From Brevibacillus borstelensis (lineage in GTDB: Bacteria > Bacillota > Bacilli > Brevibacillales > Brevibacillaceae), in assembly GCF_003710865.1 (NCBI RefSeq), contig NZ_RHHO01000033.1, forward strand, positions 1 through 64,000: 64,000 bases of DNA, written 5' to 3'. Shown here in pieces: positions 46,031 through 54,672 of the stretch. Position numbers and translations under genes: made by a program. How positions within the stretch are numbered: the first letter of the stretch is position 1; each line of letters starts with the position of its first letter. The notes under the pieces are model-generated. The model was not told the origin of the DNA and did no database searches. It worked only from the letters and a program-made list of their open reading frames with translations.

Positions 46031-47119
46031 ATGGATAAAGGGAAGCTTGAAAAATTGAATCCGTTCCATGTCACGTTTTTGATCATCAACGTGATTGTGG
46101 GCATGAATCTGCTGACCTTGCCGCACAGCCTGAGCATGCTTGGATACGATCAATGGTGGATGCCGGTAGTGATGTGCCTCCTAGCGCACTTGACGCTTTT
46201 TCCCATGGTGGCTCTTTGCAGGCGTTACCCTGGCGACACTTTGTTTGTCATCAATGAAAAGCTTCTTGGAAAATGGCTTGGCTACGCAGTGAACGGTGTC
46301 CTGATTGTTTACGGCTTGCTCATGGTGGCGTCCATCTCTGCTGGCTATATCAGACTGGTGCAAACATCCATGCTGAATACGTCGACAATCACGTATCCGC
46401 TCTTGGGTTTGCTTTCGGTCATGATCTATATTTCTCTCGGGGGGATCAAAGCGATCGCCCGTTTTTGCATCTTGACCTTCTTTTTTACTTTTTGGATGCT
46501 GTATTACCTGCAGTGGGGGTTTCAAAAAGGGAACATCATGCATATTTTCCCGCTGTTTCAGGTAAATGTCATGGAGATCGTTGCAGGAGTCCATAATGGG
46601 TTCTTCAGTTTCCTCGGTTACGAGCTCATCCTTTTTTATTACCCCTACGTGCAAAAGAAGGAACAAGTCTTCAGGCACGCATCGATTGGGCTGTGGGTTG
46701 TCTGCGCTATCTATGTGTTCGTCCTCATTGCCAGTGTCAGCTATTTTTCGGTATGGCAGGTTACGCAAGTCGTTTATCCCATTCTGAATCTGTTCAAGGC
46801 CGTGGAGCTGTCCTTCATAGAGCGAGTGGAGAATCTCGGGATTGGCCTCTGGGTGTTTTTAGTTCTTTCAACAGGCGCTGGCTATCTGTGGATGGCGAAA
46901 AAAGGCATAGACCGGTGGAGGAGAAAAAACAGTGTCCTGCACTTGTACATCGCGACCATAATCGTATATTTCAGCGTCCGCGGTCCGCTTCCGATCCCCA
47001 TGGAAATTTTATTGTATGGAAATGGAAGCATCTACTTTGCTTACGGGGTCATCCTCTGGCCGTTGGTGCTTCTGCTATTGCATGCCATTCGGGAAAAGCG
47101 GGGAGGAGACACGCTGTGA
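46031..47119 (+). CDS. Spore germination protein, GerA-type B subunit (permease-like)
   Basis: The 362-residue protein has about ten hydrophobic segments and the GerAB/ArcD start (FHVTFLIINVIVGMNLLTLP). It probably binds the germinant. The start is 3 bases after the A subunit stop and the stop overlaps the C subunit start by 4 bases. Confidence 0.93.
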   Translation: MDKGKLEKLNPFHVTFLIINVIVGMNLLTLPHSLSMLGYDQWWMPVVMCLLAHLTLFPMVALCRRYPGDTLFVINEKLLGKWLGYAVNGVLIVYGLLMVASISAGYIRLVQTSMLNTSTITYPLLGLLSVMIYISLGGIKAIARFCILTFFFTFWMLYYLQWGFQKGNIMHIFPLFQVNVMEIVAGVHNGFFSFLGYELILFYYPYVQKKEQVFRHASIGLWVVCAIYVFVLIASVSYFSVWQVTQVVYPILNLFKAVELSFIERVENLGIGLWVFLVLSTGAGYLWMAKKGIDRWRRKNSVLHLYIATIIVYFSVRGPLPIPMEILLYGNGSIYFAYGVILWPLVLLLLHAIREKRGGDTL

Positions 47120-48246
47120 AAAGCGCGCGATGGAGAAGGCTGATGTTCGGGCCGCTGCTGGCCGTTTGTGCGCTGTCTGGCAGCGGATGCGCTCCCGAGA
47201 TCGAGAAGCCGACGCTCGAAGATATGGCCCTGATCGGTGTCATGGGTATCGACTATGTCGACAAGAAGCATATGAAGGTATCCGTTTCTGTACCAGTACC
47301 CTCGGAGAAAGAAAAGGAAAGTACACAGTTGTATGCAGCGGTCAGCAAAATCCCGAGCGAAGCGACGATTATGCTGTCTAGCAAGGCGGATCGAACCATA
47401 TCGCTTTCCCAATTAAGGGTGATCCTGTTTGGCGAAAAATTCGTCCGCGAATGGGGGCTTCGCGAGACGATCCTCGATTTCTACCGGAATCCGGCCGTCG
47501 GAGAGAATGTGGTCGTGGCTGTTGTGGGTGGCAAGGCGGAGGATGTCATCAAAGGCAAGTACGAAAACAAGCCGGAGATCAATACGTATCTGAACAATCT
47601 TTTGCGTCCCAGAGAGGAGACGGCGTTCACGTCCTTTGCCACGCTTCACGACCTTGTTTTCATGCTGACCAATCAGGTGAGCGATCCCGAGCTTCCGTAT
47701 TTGAAAAAGGAAGATGGGGAAATCGTCATTTCAGGGGTTGCGGCTTTTCGGGGAGAGCATATGGTTGGTACCCTTTCGCAAAGGGAAGGGCGATTCATAC
47801 AGATGGTAAAGGGACGCAGGCATCTTCCCTCCATCAGTTTCATAATCGAAGATGAATACGCTGCCGGAAAAAGGTCACAGCTAGTCTTTGATATTATCCG
47901 CTCCCATTCAAAGGTGCGCAGCAACGGGGCTCTCAACAAGCCAGTCGTGGATGTTGCGGTCGAGGTTCGCGGCATCCTGTTCGGGTATACGGGTGCGCGA
48001 AATCTGGAGGACCCTTCGGAGCGCAGTGAAATCACCAGAAAGTTAGGAGCGGAAATAGAAAAAGAGATCACATTGCTGCTCAAAAAGCTTCAAAAGAAAA
48101 AGTGGGACCCCGCAAGTATCGAAGAGAGCTTCCGGCAAAAATACCGCGGGGAGTGGGGCCGATCAATCGGTCTTGAGCTGTATCAGAAGGCTGAGTTTCG
48201 GGTAAAAGCGAAGGTGGAGATTATCGGAACAGGTACGATGAATTAG
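47116..48246 (+). CDS. Spore germination lipoprotein, GerA-type C subunit
   Basis: The 376-residue protein has a signal peptide ending SGSGC (lipobox, Cys near residue 24), then LIGVMGIDYVDKKHMKVSVS and other GerAC features, and the C-terminal domain with EIEKEITLLLKKLQKKKWDP. GTG 47116 overlaps the B subunit stop (GTGA). The operon is complete A-B-C. Confidence 0.93.
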   Translation: MKSARWRRLMFGPLLAVCALSGSGCAPEIEKPTLEDMALIGVMGIDYVDKKHMKVSVSVPVPSEKEKESTQLYAAVSKIPSEATIMLSSKADRTISLSQLRVILFGEKFVREWGLRETILDFYRNPAVGENVVVAVVGGKAEDVIKGKYENKPEINTYLNNLLRPREETAFTSFATLHDLVFMLTNQVSDPELPYLKKEDGEIVISGVAAFRGEHMVGTLSQREGRFIQMVKGRRHLPSISFIIEDEYAAGKRSQLVFDIIRSHSKVRSNGALNKPVVDVAVEVRGILFGYTGARNLEDPSERSEITRKLGAEIEKEITLLLKKLQKKKWDPASIEESFRQKYRGEWGRSIGLELYQKAEFRVKAKVEIIGTGTMN

Positions 48247-48261
48247 CGGTTTTGCGGCAAG

Positions 48262-49791
48262 CTAAAACAGACGTTTCCACTCTCGCCAGGCAGCAAGCAG
48301 ATTTCGGCTGTTCCAGGTTTGTCCCTTGCCAAACAACGTCTTGGTCAAGCCGACAAACAGCGTCTGCTGCTCCTCCGTATACGGGTACCAGTTGATCTCG
48401 CGTTTCTTCTTCCCGGGGTCGTGGATGATCGAGACAGCATGGGTAAAGGCTTGCAAGCCTTCAGGGCCGCGATAGCGCCCGATGCCGCTCTGTTTGACAC
48501 CGCCGAACGGAAGGTTGGGATTGGCGAAGCTGATAATGACGTCGTTGATGCAGACATTGCCGCTCTCGAGCTGGAGTGCGACTCTTTTTGCCTTTGCTTT
48601 GTTCTGTGACCAGACGGAGGCGTTCAAGCCGTAGGGCGTATCATTGGCGAGACGAATCGCCTCTTCCTCTGTGGAAAAGGTCATGATGGGCAGGATCGGG
48701 CCAAATGTCTCCTCCCGCATGATTTTCATCTCATGGGTTACGCCGGTCAGTATTGTAGGTGGCAAAAACATGCCGTCCTCGGAAAAGCTCCCGCCGAGCT
48801 CTGCAATCGCCCCTTTGGCCAGCGCCTCTTCGACATGCTGCCGAACGATGCCAATCTGCTGCGGCGAGGTCATCGAGCCGACTTCGGCCTGATCGGGAAA
48901 ACCGTGACGCAGGGCTGCTGTTTTTTCTTTGACCAGGCGAAGGAATTCCGGGTAGACGCGTTCATGCACGTAGACGCGCTCAACAGACATGCAAACCTGC
49001 CCGGAGTTGGTAAAGGCACCCCAAACAGCGCCGTTTGCCGCCCGTTCGAGATGGGCGTCCTCCAGCACGATCATCGGGTCTTTGCCGCCGAGCTCCAATT
49101 CTACCGGGATCAAATGCTCCGCAGCCTGTGCCATGATCTTTTTCCCTGTGGCTACCGAACCAGTGAAAAAGATTTTGTCCGGCCGCGCCGCCACCAGCGC
49201 TTGCCCGACTTGTCTGCCTCCGTGCAGCACCTGGACGATGTGCTGCGGGGCAGGGACAGCCTGAAACAGCTCCTCGATCAGCACACCGACCCCGGGAGTT
49301 ATCTCGGAAGGCTTCAAAATGACGGTATTCCCCGCAATCAGTGCCGAGAGAACCGGAACGACAGACAGTTGAAACGGATAGTTCCAGGGAGAGATGACGG
49401 CGACAACGCCCATCGGCTGGTAGTGAATAGACGACTTCTTCGGAGAGAGGGCGATCGGCGTCGGCACTTTGCGGGGTGCCAGCATGCGCTCCGCGTTTTT
49501 TTCATAGAAGCGGATGGTGTCTGCGGTCACGAAAATCTCGGTCATGTACGCTTCCAATGCCACTTTGCCGGTCGCCTCACTGATTTTTTTCGCCAGTTCT
49601 TCGCCATGCTCCACCAAATAATGGCGGAGGTTGCGAAGGTAGTGAACCCGCGCGGAAACAGGCGTGCTGCCCCAATGACCAAATGCCAGTCTGGCCCGTT
49701 CCATGGCCTTGTGAACCTCTTCAGGGGAGTTTTCCTGCAGTGTCCCCATCACTTCTCCGGTAGCCGGATTGCGCAGTGTGAGAGTGCCCAT
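48262..49791 (-). CDS. Aldehyde dehydrogenase (NAD(P)-dependent)
   Basis: The 509-residue protein has the ALDH signatures SPWNYPFQLSVVPVLSALIA, VELELGGKDPMIVLEDA (catalytic Glu) and FTNSGQVCMSVERVYV (catalytic Cys), with PFGGVKQSGIGRYRG near the end. It oxidises an aldehyde to the acid; the substrate is unknown. ATG 49791 has GAGGTGAAG upstream. It is 5 bases after the TetR stop, so the two form one operon. Confidence 0.94.
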   Translation of the reverse strand: MGTLTLRNPATGEVMGTLQENSPEEVHKAMERARLAFGHWGSTPVSARVHYLRNLRHYLVEHGEELAKKISEATGKVALEAYMTEIFVTADTIRFYEKNAERMLAPRKVPTPIALSPKKSSIHYQPMGVVAVISPWNYPFQLSVVPVLSALIAGNTVILKPSEITPGVGVLIEELFQAVPAPQHIVQVLHGGRQVGQALVAARPDKIFFTGSVATGKKIMAQAAEHLIPVELELGGKDPMIVLEDAHLERAANGAVWGAFTNSGQVCMSVERVYVHERVYPEFLRLVKEKTAALRHGFPDQAEVGSMTSPQQIGIVRQHVEEALAKGAIAELGGSFSEDGMFLPPTILTGVTHEMKIMREETFGPILPIMTFSTEEEAIRLANDTPYGLNASVWSQNKAKAKRVALQLESGNVCINDVIISFANPNLPFGGVKQSGIGRYRGPEGLQAFTHAVSIIHDPGKKKREINWYPYTEEQQTLFVGLTKTLFGKGQTWNSRNLLAAWREWKRLF

Positions 49792-49796
49792 TTGCT

Positions 49797-50423
49797 TCAC
49801 CTCGTCTTATGGGAGTCGAAAAGCATAGCCAGCAGCCGGGACAAGTCGCTGTCCAGTTTGGCGATCATTCGGTCTGCTTGCTCTGGTTCCATCAGCAGGG
49901 CCTGGAAGAACATGCCGTCCAGCGCAGTGTAGAGGAGATGTACCCATTCCTGGGATGGCGGCGGGGTGTTCTGCCCTTTTTCAGAAAGCAGTTTTTCCAG
50001 CATCCGCGAGATCAGGGTGTAAAGCCGTTCGCGAATCTCTCGGACAGGCTGGCGGAAGGCGTCGACGTACATGGCCTGCACCTGTAAGTCGTACCAGAGA
50101 CGGTGGAGGTTGCGGTCTTCTGTCATAACCTTGCGCAAAAGCGAAGACAGGCGCGTCTGCCACCCGGTGACAGGACCCAAGATGAGATCTTCCTCCAGCT
50201 CTTGTAAAAAACGTTCCTTGTAACCGGAAATAACGGAGAGCAGCAGGTCTTCCTTGCTGGCAAAGTAATAGTGCAATATCCCGAGAGAGACTCCCGATTC
50301 TCGGGCGATATCCCGAAGCGAGACAGAGGCGTAGCCTTTTTCGGCGAGACATCGAGTCGCCTGTTCGATCAGATGGGCCCGCTTTGCTTCTGCTTTGGCC
50401 TGTGCACGGGGAGAACGAGTCAT
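49797..50423 (-). CDS. TetR-family transcriptional regulator
   Basis: The 208-residue protein has the TetR helix-turn-helix (HLIEQATRCLAEKGYASVSL; RESGVSLGILHYYFASKEDL) and a variable ligand-binding C-terminus. The ATG at 50423 lacks a strong ribosome binding site. A perfect palindrome upstream is its probable operator, so it would repress itself and the downstream ALDH. Confidence 0.93.
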   Translation of the reverse strand: MTRSPRAQAKAEAKRAHLIEQATRCLAEKGYASVSLRDIARESGVSLGILHYYFASKEDLLLSVISGYKERFLQELEEDLILGPVTGWQTRLSSLLRKVMTEDRNLHRLWYDLQVQAMYVDAFRQPVREIRERLYTLISRMLEKLLSEKGQNTPPPSQEWVHLLYTALDGMFFQALLMEPEQADRMIAKLDSDLSRLLAMLFDSHKTR

Positions 50424-50443
50424 CAGATATGCACCAACTTTTT

Positions 50444-50457
50444 TGGACGAACGTCCA
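50444..50457 (-). promoter_or_regulatory. Perfect palindrome TGGACG-AA-CGTCCA, likely TetR operator
   Basis: The 6-2-6 palindrome lies 15 bases downstream of the -10 and 20 bases before the TetR start, placing it at or just after the transcription start. Confidence 0.7.
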
Positions 50458-50471
50458 GTTTTTCTATCTTG

Positions 50472-50500
50472 ATTGTATGTAGGGGAAATGTCCGTGTCAA
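50472..50500 (-). promoter_or_regulatory. Consensus sigma-A promoter of tetR-ALDH
   Basis: On the minus strand TTGACA (50500-50495) and TACAAT (50477-50472) are exactly 17 bases apart. Confidence 0.85.
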
Positions 50501-50575
50501 TGGTAAAAGGAAAGTTTGGAAAACGGAGGAACCAACCAATCGAACAAGCTGTGTCTGCATACTGGCAAGCAGCCA

Positions 50576-50601
50576 AAAGACGCGGGAGAGCAATTCCCGC
50601 G
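50576..50601 (-). terminator. Terminator of the M23 peptidase gene
   Basis: cgcggga (50581-50587) pairs with tcccgcg (50595-50601) and is followed on the minus strand by cttttgg. Confidence 0.7.
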
Positions 50602-50608
50602 CTCATCT

Positions 50609-51643
50609 TCACCGCTTTTTCTTTTTGCTGTACATCTGCCGCTCCCATCGCTTCAAGTAAGGATACGGATCGAACGCCCACTCATTGCTCCCCGTGTCAC
50701 TGTACATGCCGTAGTGCAGGTGGGGCGGAAACTTGCCGGAGGTGCCAGGTTTTCCATAGCCGGAGCTGCCGACGTACCCGATCACTTCTCCCGGCTCCAC
50801 GATATCGCCCGGTTTCAAACCCTTTTTAAACGAAGAAAGGTGGGCGAAATAGTGATAGACGTTGCCGATGTCTCGCATGCCGATCCGCCATCCGCCGTAG
50901 CGGTTCCAACCGACGACTTCAATTACTCCATAGCCTGTGCTTAGCACCGGCGTGCCGTATCCGGCGAAGATGTCCGTTCCCTCGTGGATACGTCTGCCTC
51001 CCCAGCCGCGGGGATCGCCCCATGTACTGCGATAGCTGTATGTGTAGCGTTTCGGGATGGGAAAATGGTGGTCATCCAGATCAAGCCGCTGAAATTTCTC
51101 GAAGACAGAAGCAAACTGGTCGATCGTTTTAACGGCCCTGTCGCGTTTGTAATACGACCAGAGCCCGATCTTCCAATCCTCGCGGGTAAAGCCGTATCGA
51201 GACAGAAACAGGGTCATCGTAGTCAGCACGTCGACATCATTTTCCCTGTCTGCTCTGCCGTCCCCATCTCCATCCACACCCAGTCCGCCGAAAAATTGGA
51301 TGGAAGCGGGAGTGGCATCCCGGTCGTCCGGGTTCAATGGTCCGCCCCACAAGGCAGGAGGAATCTCAATGGCTGTCAAGCGCTGGGGAGCTTGCTGCCG
51401 GTTGTCTTTTTGCCTTGAGCGTTTGTTGATGGAACGCTCGTACTGATCCACCGCCGCCAGATATGACCAGGGAATGCCGTATACGGATTCAAAGCGCTGA
51501 AACAGCGCCAGTCGTTCCTGATAGATGGGATCTCCTGAAGTAGCCGCCGGGACGGACAAAGCTGCCTGTGAAACAGGAGGCCATGAACACAAGGTTAAGA
51601 GTACGCACAAACTGATTTGCATCATCAGGCGAAACGTAGTCAT
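50609..51643 (-). CDS. lytH: M23-family peptidase, LytH/YunA type
   Basis: The 344-residue protein has a signal peptide (about residues 1-28, ending SQAA), a middle domain (SYLAAVDQYERSINKRSRQK; DWKIGLWSYYKRD) characteristic of LytH, and a C-terminal M23 (LytM) domain with the zinc ligands HEGTDIF and HLHYGMYS. LytH in B. subtilis is a sporulation L-Ala-D-Glu peptidase acting on spore cortex. All metal residues are intact. Confidence 0.9.
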   Translation of the reverse strand: MTTFRLMMQISLCVLLTLCSWPPVSQAALSVPAATSGDPIYQERLALFQRFESVYGIPWSYLAAVDQYERSINKRSRQKDNRQQAPQRLTAIEIPPALWGGPLNPDDRDATPASIQFFGGLGVDGDGDGRADRENDVDVLTTMTLFLSRYGFTREDWKIGLWSYYKRDRAVKTIDQFASVFEKFQRLDLDDHHFPIPKRYTYSYRSTWGDPRGWGGRRIHEGTDIFAGYGTPVLSTGYGVIEVVGWNRYGGWRIGMRDIGNVYHYFAHLSSFKKGLKPGDIVEPGEVIGYVGSSGYGKPGTSGKFPPHLHYGMYSDTGSNEWAFDPYPYLKRWERQMYSKKKKR

Positions 51644-51794
51644 GCCCGTCTCCCTCCAGCAGTATTCTCCTTTGTAGGTTCTGCCAGCACACTGTGATTA
51701 TCCGAGATAGTTTTTGCCAGTCCCGGGAGCCAGAATGGGCCAACCCCGGGTTTTGGTGTATGATCGTATCAGAAGACAGAACGGAGGAAACTGG

Positions 51795-52928
51795 ATGCAG
51801 ACGATGATGATAAGAGGCGATCAGCCGCTGTTTTTCCACAAATTGCGTGGTCCGCTGCTGCGGTTGTGGGAGAAGGCCGGGATTGATTCTCTGGAGCAGG
51901 TGGAAGGTGCAGCGTGCAGCGGACTTGCAGGACGGGTTCGGGCGGAAGCAGAAAATCAGGAGGCCCGGCTGGGAGTTGCAAACCAGAAGGTCCGTCCGGG
52001 AGCTGCAAATCAAAATCAGGCGGTCCAGCCGCATAAGACGCATTTCGAGGCTTTTTTGCAGCGTGCCGAGAACTTTCGCACCACATGCCCACCCGACGTA
52101 TGGCAAAAGGAAACGGAGGCGTTGCGACAGCTATGGACCGTGATAGAGCCGGAAGCGTGCAGAAAAAATGTGCAAATCCTCGTTCAGCCTTTGGTGATTC
52201 CGGCCAGATTGCCGGTAGCCGCTCTGCCCTTGCTGGATGGATGGAACGTACATGAGGACCCGCACATTCCGCCAGAACAGTTTTCTCCGCTTGTGCTGCT
52301 GTGGCTGCAGGAGACCGGGGCAAAACCGATCGGGACGATCAGCGGCAAGATAAAGCGCGTGGAGGCCGGAGATGGAGTGGCTGTCTTCTTTGCCGATATG
52401 AACGACCCTGCCGGCTGTGCAGAATCACGGACGGGCATTCCTGTGGTCCGTGAATACCGCGATCACGGCGTTGAACATATTGACGAAGGGATGTTCCTCC
52501 TGCAGGCCAATCTGGACGACAGCAGTCCGGAATGGATGGCCCACGCCATGGAGCGTTTGCTTGAGGCGGGAGCCAACGATGTCCACTTTCTTCCGGTTAC
52601 GATGAAAAAAAGCAGGCCGGGCGTATTGGTGCAGGTCTTGTGCTACCAGAGCAGACTGGAAGAACTTAAATCTGTCTTGTTTCAGGAGACAACCACCTTC
52701 GGTATCAGGTATTTCCCCGTGGCCTGCCATCGGCTGGCAAGACAGTTCGCAACCGTGAAAACACAATGGGGCGAGGTTCCCGTAAAAATCGGGCTGCACC
52801 GCGGAAAACAGGTACAGTGTTCACCGGAGTATGCCGTTTGTGCTCAATTGGCGAAAGAAGCCGGCATCCCGGTGAAGCAGGTGCATCAAGAGGCGCTTTC
52901 GCTTGCCCTTGCGATGAAAGTACGCTGA
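51795..52928 (+). CDS. larC: LarC-family protein: LarC2 domain with degenerate N-terminal half
   Basis: The last 150 residues of this 377-residue protein match LarC C-terminal domain (LarC2, the CTP-binding catalytic part): EGMFLLQANLDDSSPEWMAH, LLEAGANDVHFLPVTMKKSR, and CSPEYAVCAQLAKEAG. The first 225 residues look like a worn LarC1: an HxxLxxxL start, an insert with a repeated ANQ motif, and a PVAALPLLDG relic of the usual PAPAT segment. The His-rich loop and the DCFSG motif are missing. ATG 51795 has ACGGAGGAAAC upstream. It would need the other LarC1 (53702-54535) for nickel delivery. Confidence 0.75.
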   Translation: MQTMMIRGDQPLFFHKLRGPLLRLWEKAGIDSLEQVEGAACSGLAGRVRAEAENQEARLGVANQKVRPGAANQNQAVQPHKTHFEAFLQRAENFRTTCPPDVWQKETEALRQLWTVIEPEACRKNVQILVQPLVIPARLPVAALPLLDGWNVHEDPHIPPEQFSPLVLLWLQETGAKPIGTISGKIKRVEAGDGVAVFFADMNDPAGCAESRTGIPVVREYRDHGVEHIDEGMFLLQANLDDSSPEWMAHAMERLLEAGANDVHFLPVTMKKSRPGVLVQVLCYQSRLEELKSVLFQETTTFGIRYFPVACHRLARQFATVKTQWGEVPVKIGLHRGKQVQCSPEYAVCAQLAKEAGIPVKQVHQEALSLALAMKVR

Positions 52929-53020
52929 CGCGTGATGCTGCCAGCAGGAGTTCATCGGTCCGTGAAGAAATGGGTAGAGAGAGGTTTTTTTCCTCAAAAA
53001 ACCAGCGGGGAGGCTGTACT

Positions 53021-53578
53021 ATGAGCAAAAAGGTGCTGATTGTAACCGGTGACGCGGTGGAAGCTTTGGAGATCTTTTACCCCTATTATCGCTGCCTGGA
53101 GGAGGGGCTGGAGGCCGTCATCGCTTCGCCTGCCAAAAAGACGCTGCACACGGTCTGCCACGATTTCGAAGCCCACAGTGAAACCTATACGGAAAAGCCT
53201 GCTTATCAACTGGCCTCGCATGTGGCTTTTGCGGATGTAAATCCGGAGGAATACGACGGCCTGATCATTCCGGGGGGCCGTGCCCCTGAATATATCCGGC
53301 TGAACGAGCATTTGAAACCGATCCTGACTCACTTTTTTGAGGCAAACAAGCCTGTGGCCGCCATTTGTCACGGTTCGCAGGTGCTGGCGCTCGTAGGCGA
53401 GCACGTTCGCGACCGCGAGATGACTGCCTACCAGGCATGCCGCCCAGATGTAGAAGCGTGCGGAGCCATTTATCGCACGGAACCTCTGCACGTTCACAAT
53501 AACCTCGTGTCAGCCCACGCATGGCCTGACCTTCCGGGATTCATGCGTGAATTCCTGCGCCTGCTCCGCGAGGCTTGA
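53021..53578 (+). CDS. DJ-1/PfpI family protein
   Basis: The 185-residue protein has the family hallmark nucleophile elbow AAICHGSQVLA, with EEYDGLIIPGGRAPEYIRLN upstream. Members are glyoxalase III-type, deglycase-like or peptidase-like enzymes, and the function is unclear. ATG 53021 has CGGGGAGG upstream. It lies between the two larC parts. Confidence 0.9.
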   Translation: MSKKVLIVTGDAVEALEIFYPYYRCLEEGLEAVIASPAKKTLHTVCHDFEAHSETYTEKPAYQLASHVAFADVNPEEYDGLIIPGGRAPEYIRLNEHLKPILTHFFEANKPVAAICHGSQVLALVGEHVRDREMTAYQACRPDVEACGAIYRTEPLHVHNNLVSAHAWPDLPGFMREFLRLLREA

Positions 53579-53634
53579 TCGGAAGCTTGTGCATCCGTGG
53601 GCCTGCCTCATGCAGAGCAGTGGCAGCAGACATG

Positions 53635-53672
53635 AAAAAGCCTTGTCCTGATTTTGCGGACAAGGCTTTTTT
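53635..53672. terminator. Terminator between PfpI gene and larC1 (convergent)
   Basis: aaaaagccttgtcc (53635-53648) pairs with ggacaaggcttttt (53658-53671) and has T runs both ways. Confidence 0.88.
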
Positions 53673-53701
53673 GCTTCCGGATGTCTTGGACTTAAATGAG
53701 A

Positions 53702-54535
53702 TCACATAGTGCCGACCAGCACCCGCAGTACGTTAGGCTGATCGGGAAGATCGCGGGTCCCTGCCCCGTAGCCGATGGCGTCCACGGTCATCGCCGGAAG
53801 CGGCCCGAACTGCTTGACCAAGGCGGCCGCAACCCCTGCTCCGGTCGGAGTAGTCAGCTCTTTTTGTATGTCTGTTTGGCGAAGCGGAATTCCTTTCAGC
53901 ATTTCCATCGTCGCGGGTGCAGGGACCGGGTACAGGCCATGGTCACAGCGGACGTAGCCGTTTCCGGTCGGAACAGGGCCGCTGTACAACTGATCAATGT
54001 CCAGGTCTTCCAAAGCCAGGGCGATGCCGACGACGTCGACGATTGAATCCAGCGCCCCTACTTCATGAAAATGAACCGTATCTACCGGCACATTGTGAAT
54101 TTTGGCTTCGGCAATGGCGATTTTCTCGAAGATCGCTTGCGCTCGGGCGGTCACACGCGGTGAGAAGTCAGCCTCGTCGATCATCGCAGAAATTTCTTTG
54201 TACCTGCGGTGATGATGATGTCCGTGATCATGGCTGTGATCGTGCTCGTGGTGGTGATGTCCGTGATCATGGCTGTGATCGTGATGATGTCCGATGTTTA
54301 GCACCGGCAATGTTTTCAGCGCTTTGAGCTTCTCCAGCTCTTCATCGATCACATCCAGCTTTAGCGAGCTGACCCCTTTTTTCACCACCGTCTTCCACTC
54401 CATGCGGAAATTCCCCAGCGGCAGCTTGCGCAGTTCACGTTCAATCGTTTCGCGGTTCGCACCCGCATCGACCAGTGCAGCGAGCAGCATGTCGCCGCTA
54501 ATTCCCGAAAAACAGTCCAAATAGGCAATACGCAC
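53702..54535 (-). CDS. larC: LarC1: nickel-pincer cofactor nickel-insertion protein, N-terminal part
   Basis: The 277-residue protein starts MRIAYLDCFSGISGDMLLAA and has YPVPAPATMEMLKGIPLRQT and ELTTPTGAGVAAALV, diagnostic of the LarC N-terminal (LarC1) domain. Residues about 83-109 form a His/Asp-rich nickel loop (two copies of HDHSHDHGHHHH). It ends where LarC1 ends in lactobacilli (DQPNVLRVLVGTM), but LarC2 is not downstream; a terminator is. LarC inserts nickel into the lactate-racemase cofactor. GTG 54535 has AAAGGAG 9 bases upstream. Confidence 0.88.
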   Translation of the reverse strand: MRIAYLDCFSGISGDMLLAALVDAGANRETIERELRKLPLGNFRMEWKTVVKKGVSSLKLDVIDEELEKLKALKTLPVLNIGHHHDHSHDHGHHHHEHDHSHDHGHHHHRRYKEISAMIDEADFSPRVTARAQAIFEKIAIAEAKIHNVPVDTVHFHEVGALDSIVDVVGIALALEDLDIDQLYSGPVPTGNGYVRCDHGLYPVPAPATMEMLKGIPLRQTDIQKELTTPTGAGVAAALVKQFGPLPAMTVDAIGYGAGTRDLPDQPNVLRVLVGTM

Positions 54536-54672
54536 AGCAATCGCTCCTTTTATCCGGTACTCTTTTCCTGTATCATAAAAGGGAAAATATGTTCGTGTAT
54601 GAGACAGGGGAATCTGCTGACCAAAGTGTACCATTTCCTCCAGCAGTCTGTCATGCCAAGGAGTGAGTTTTC

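Noticed and set aside
53660-53720. Programmed ribosomal frameshift from LarC1 to LarC2 as in lactobacilli
   Set aside because: Downstream of larC1 there is a terminator and no LarC2 coding sequence; LarC2 lies on the other strand.
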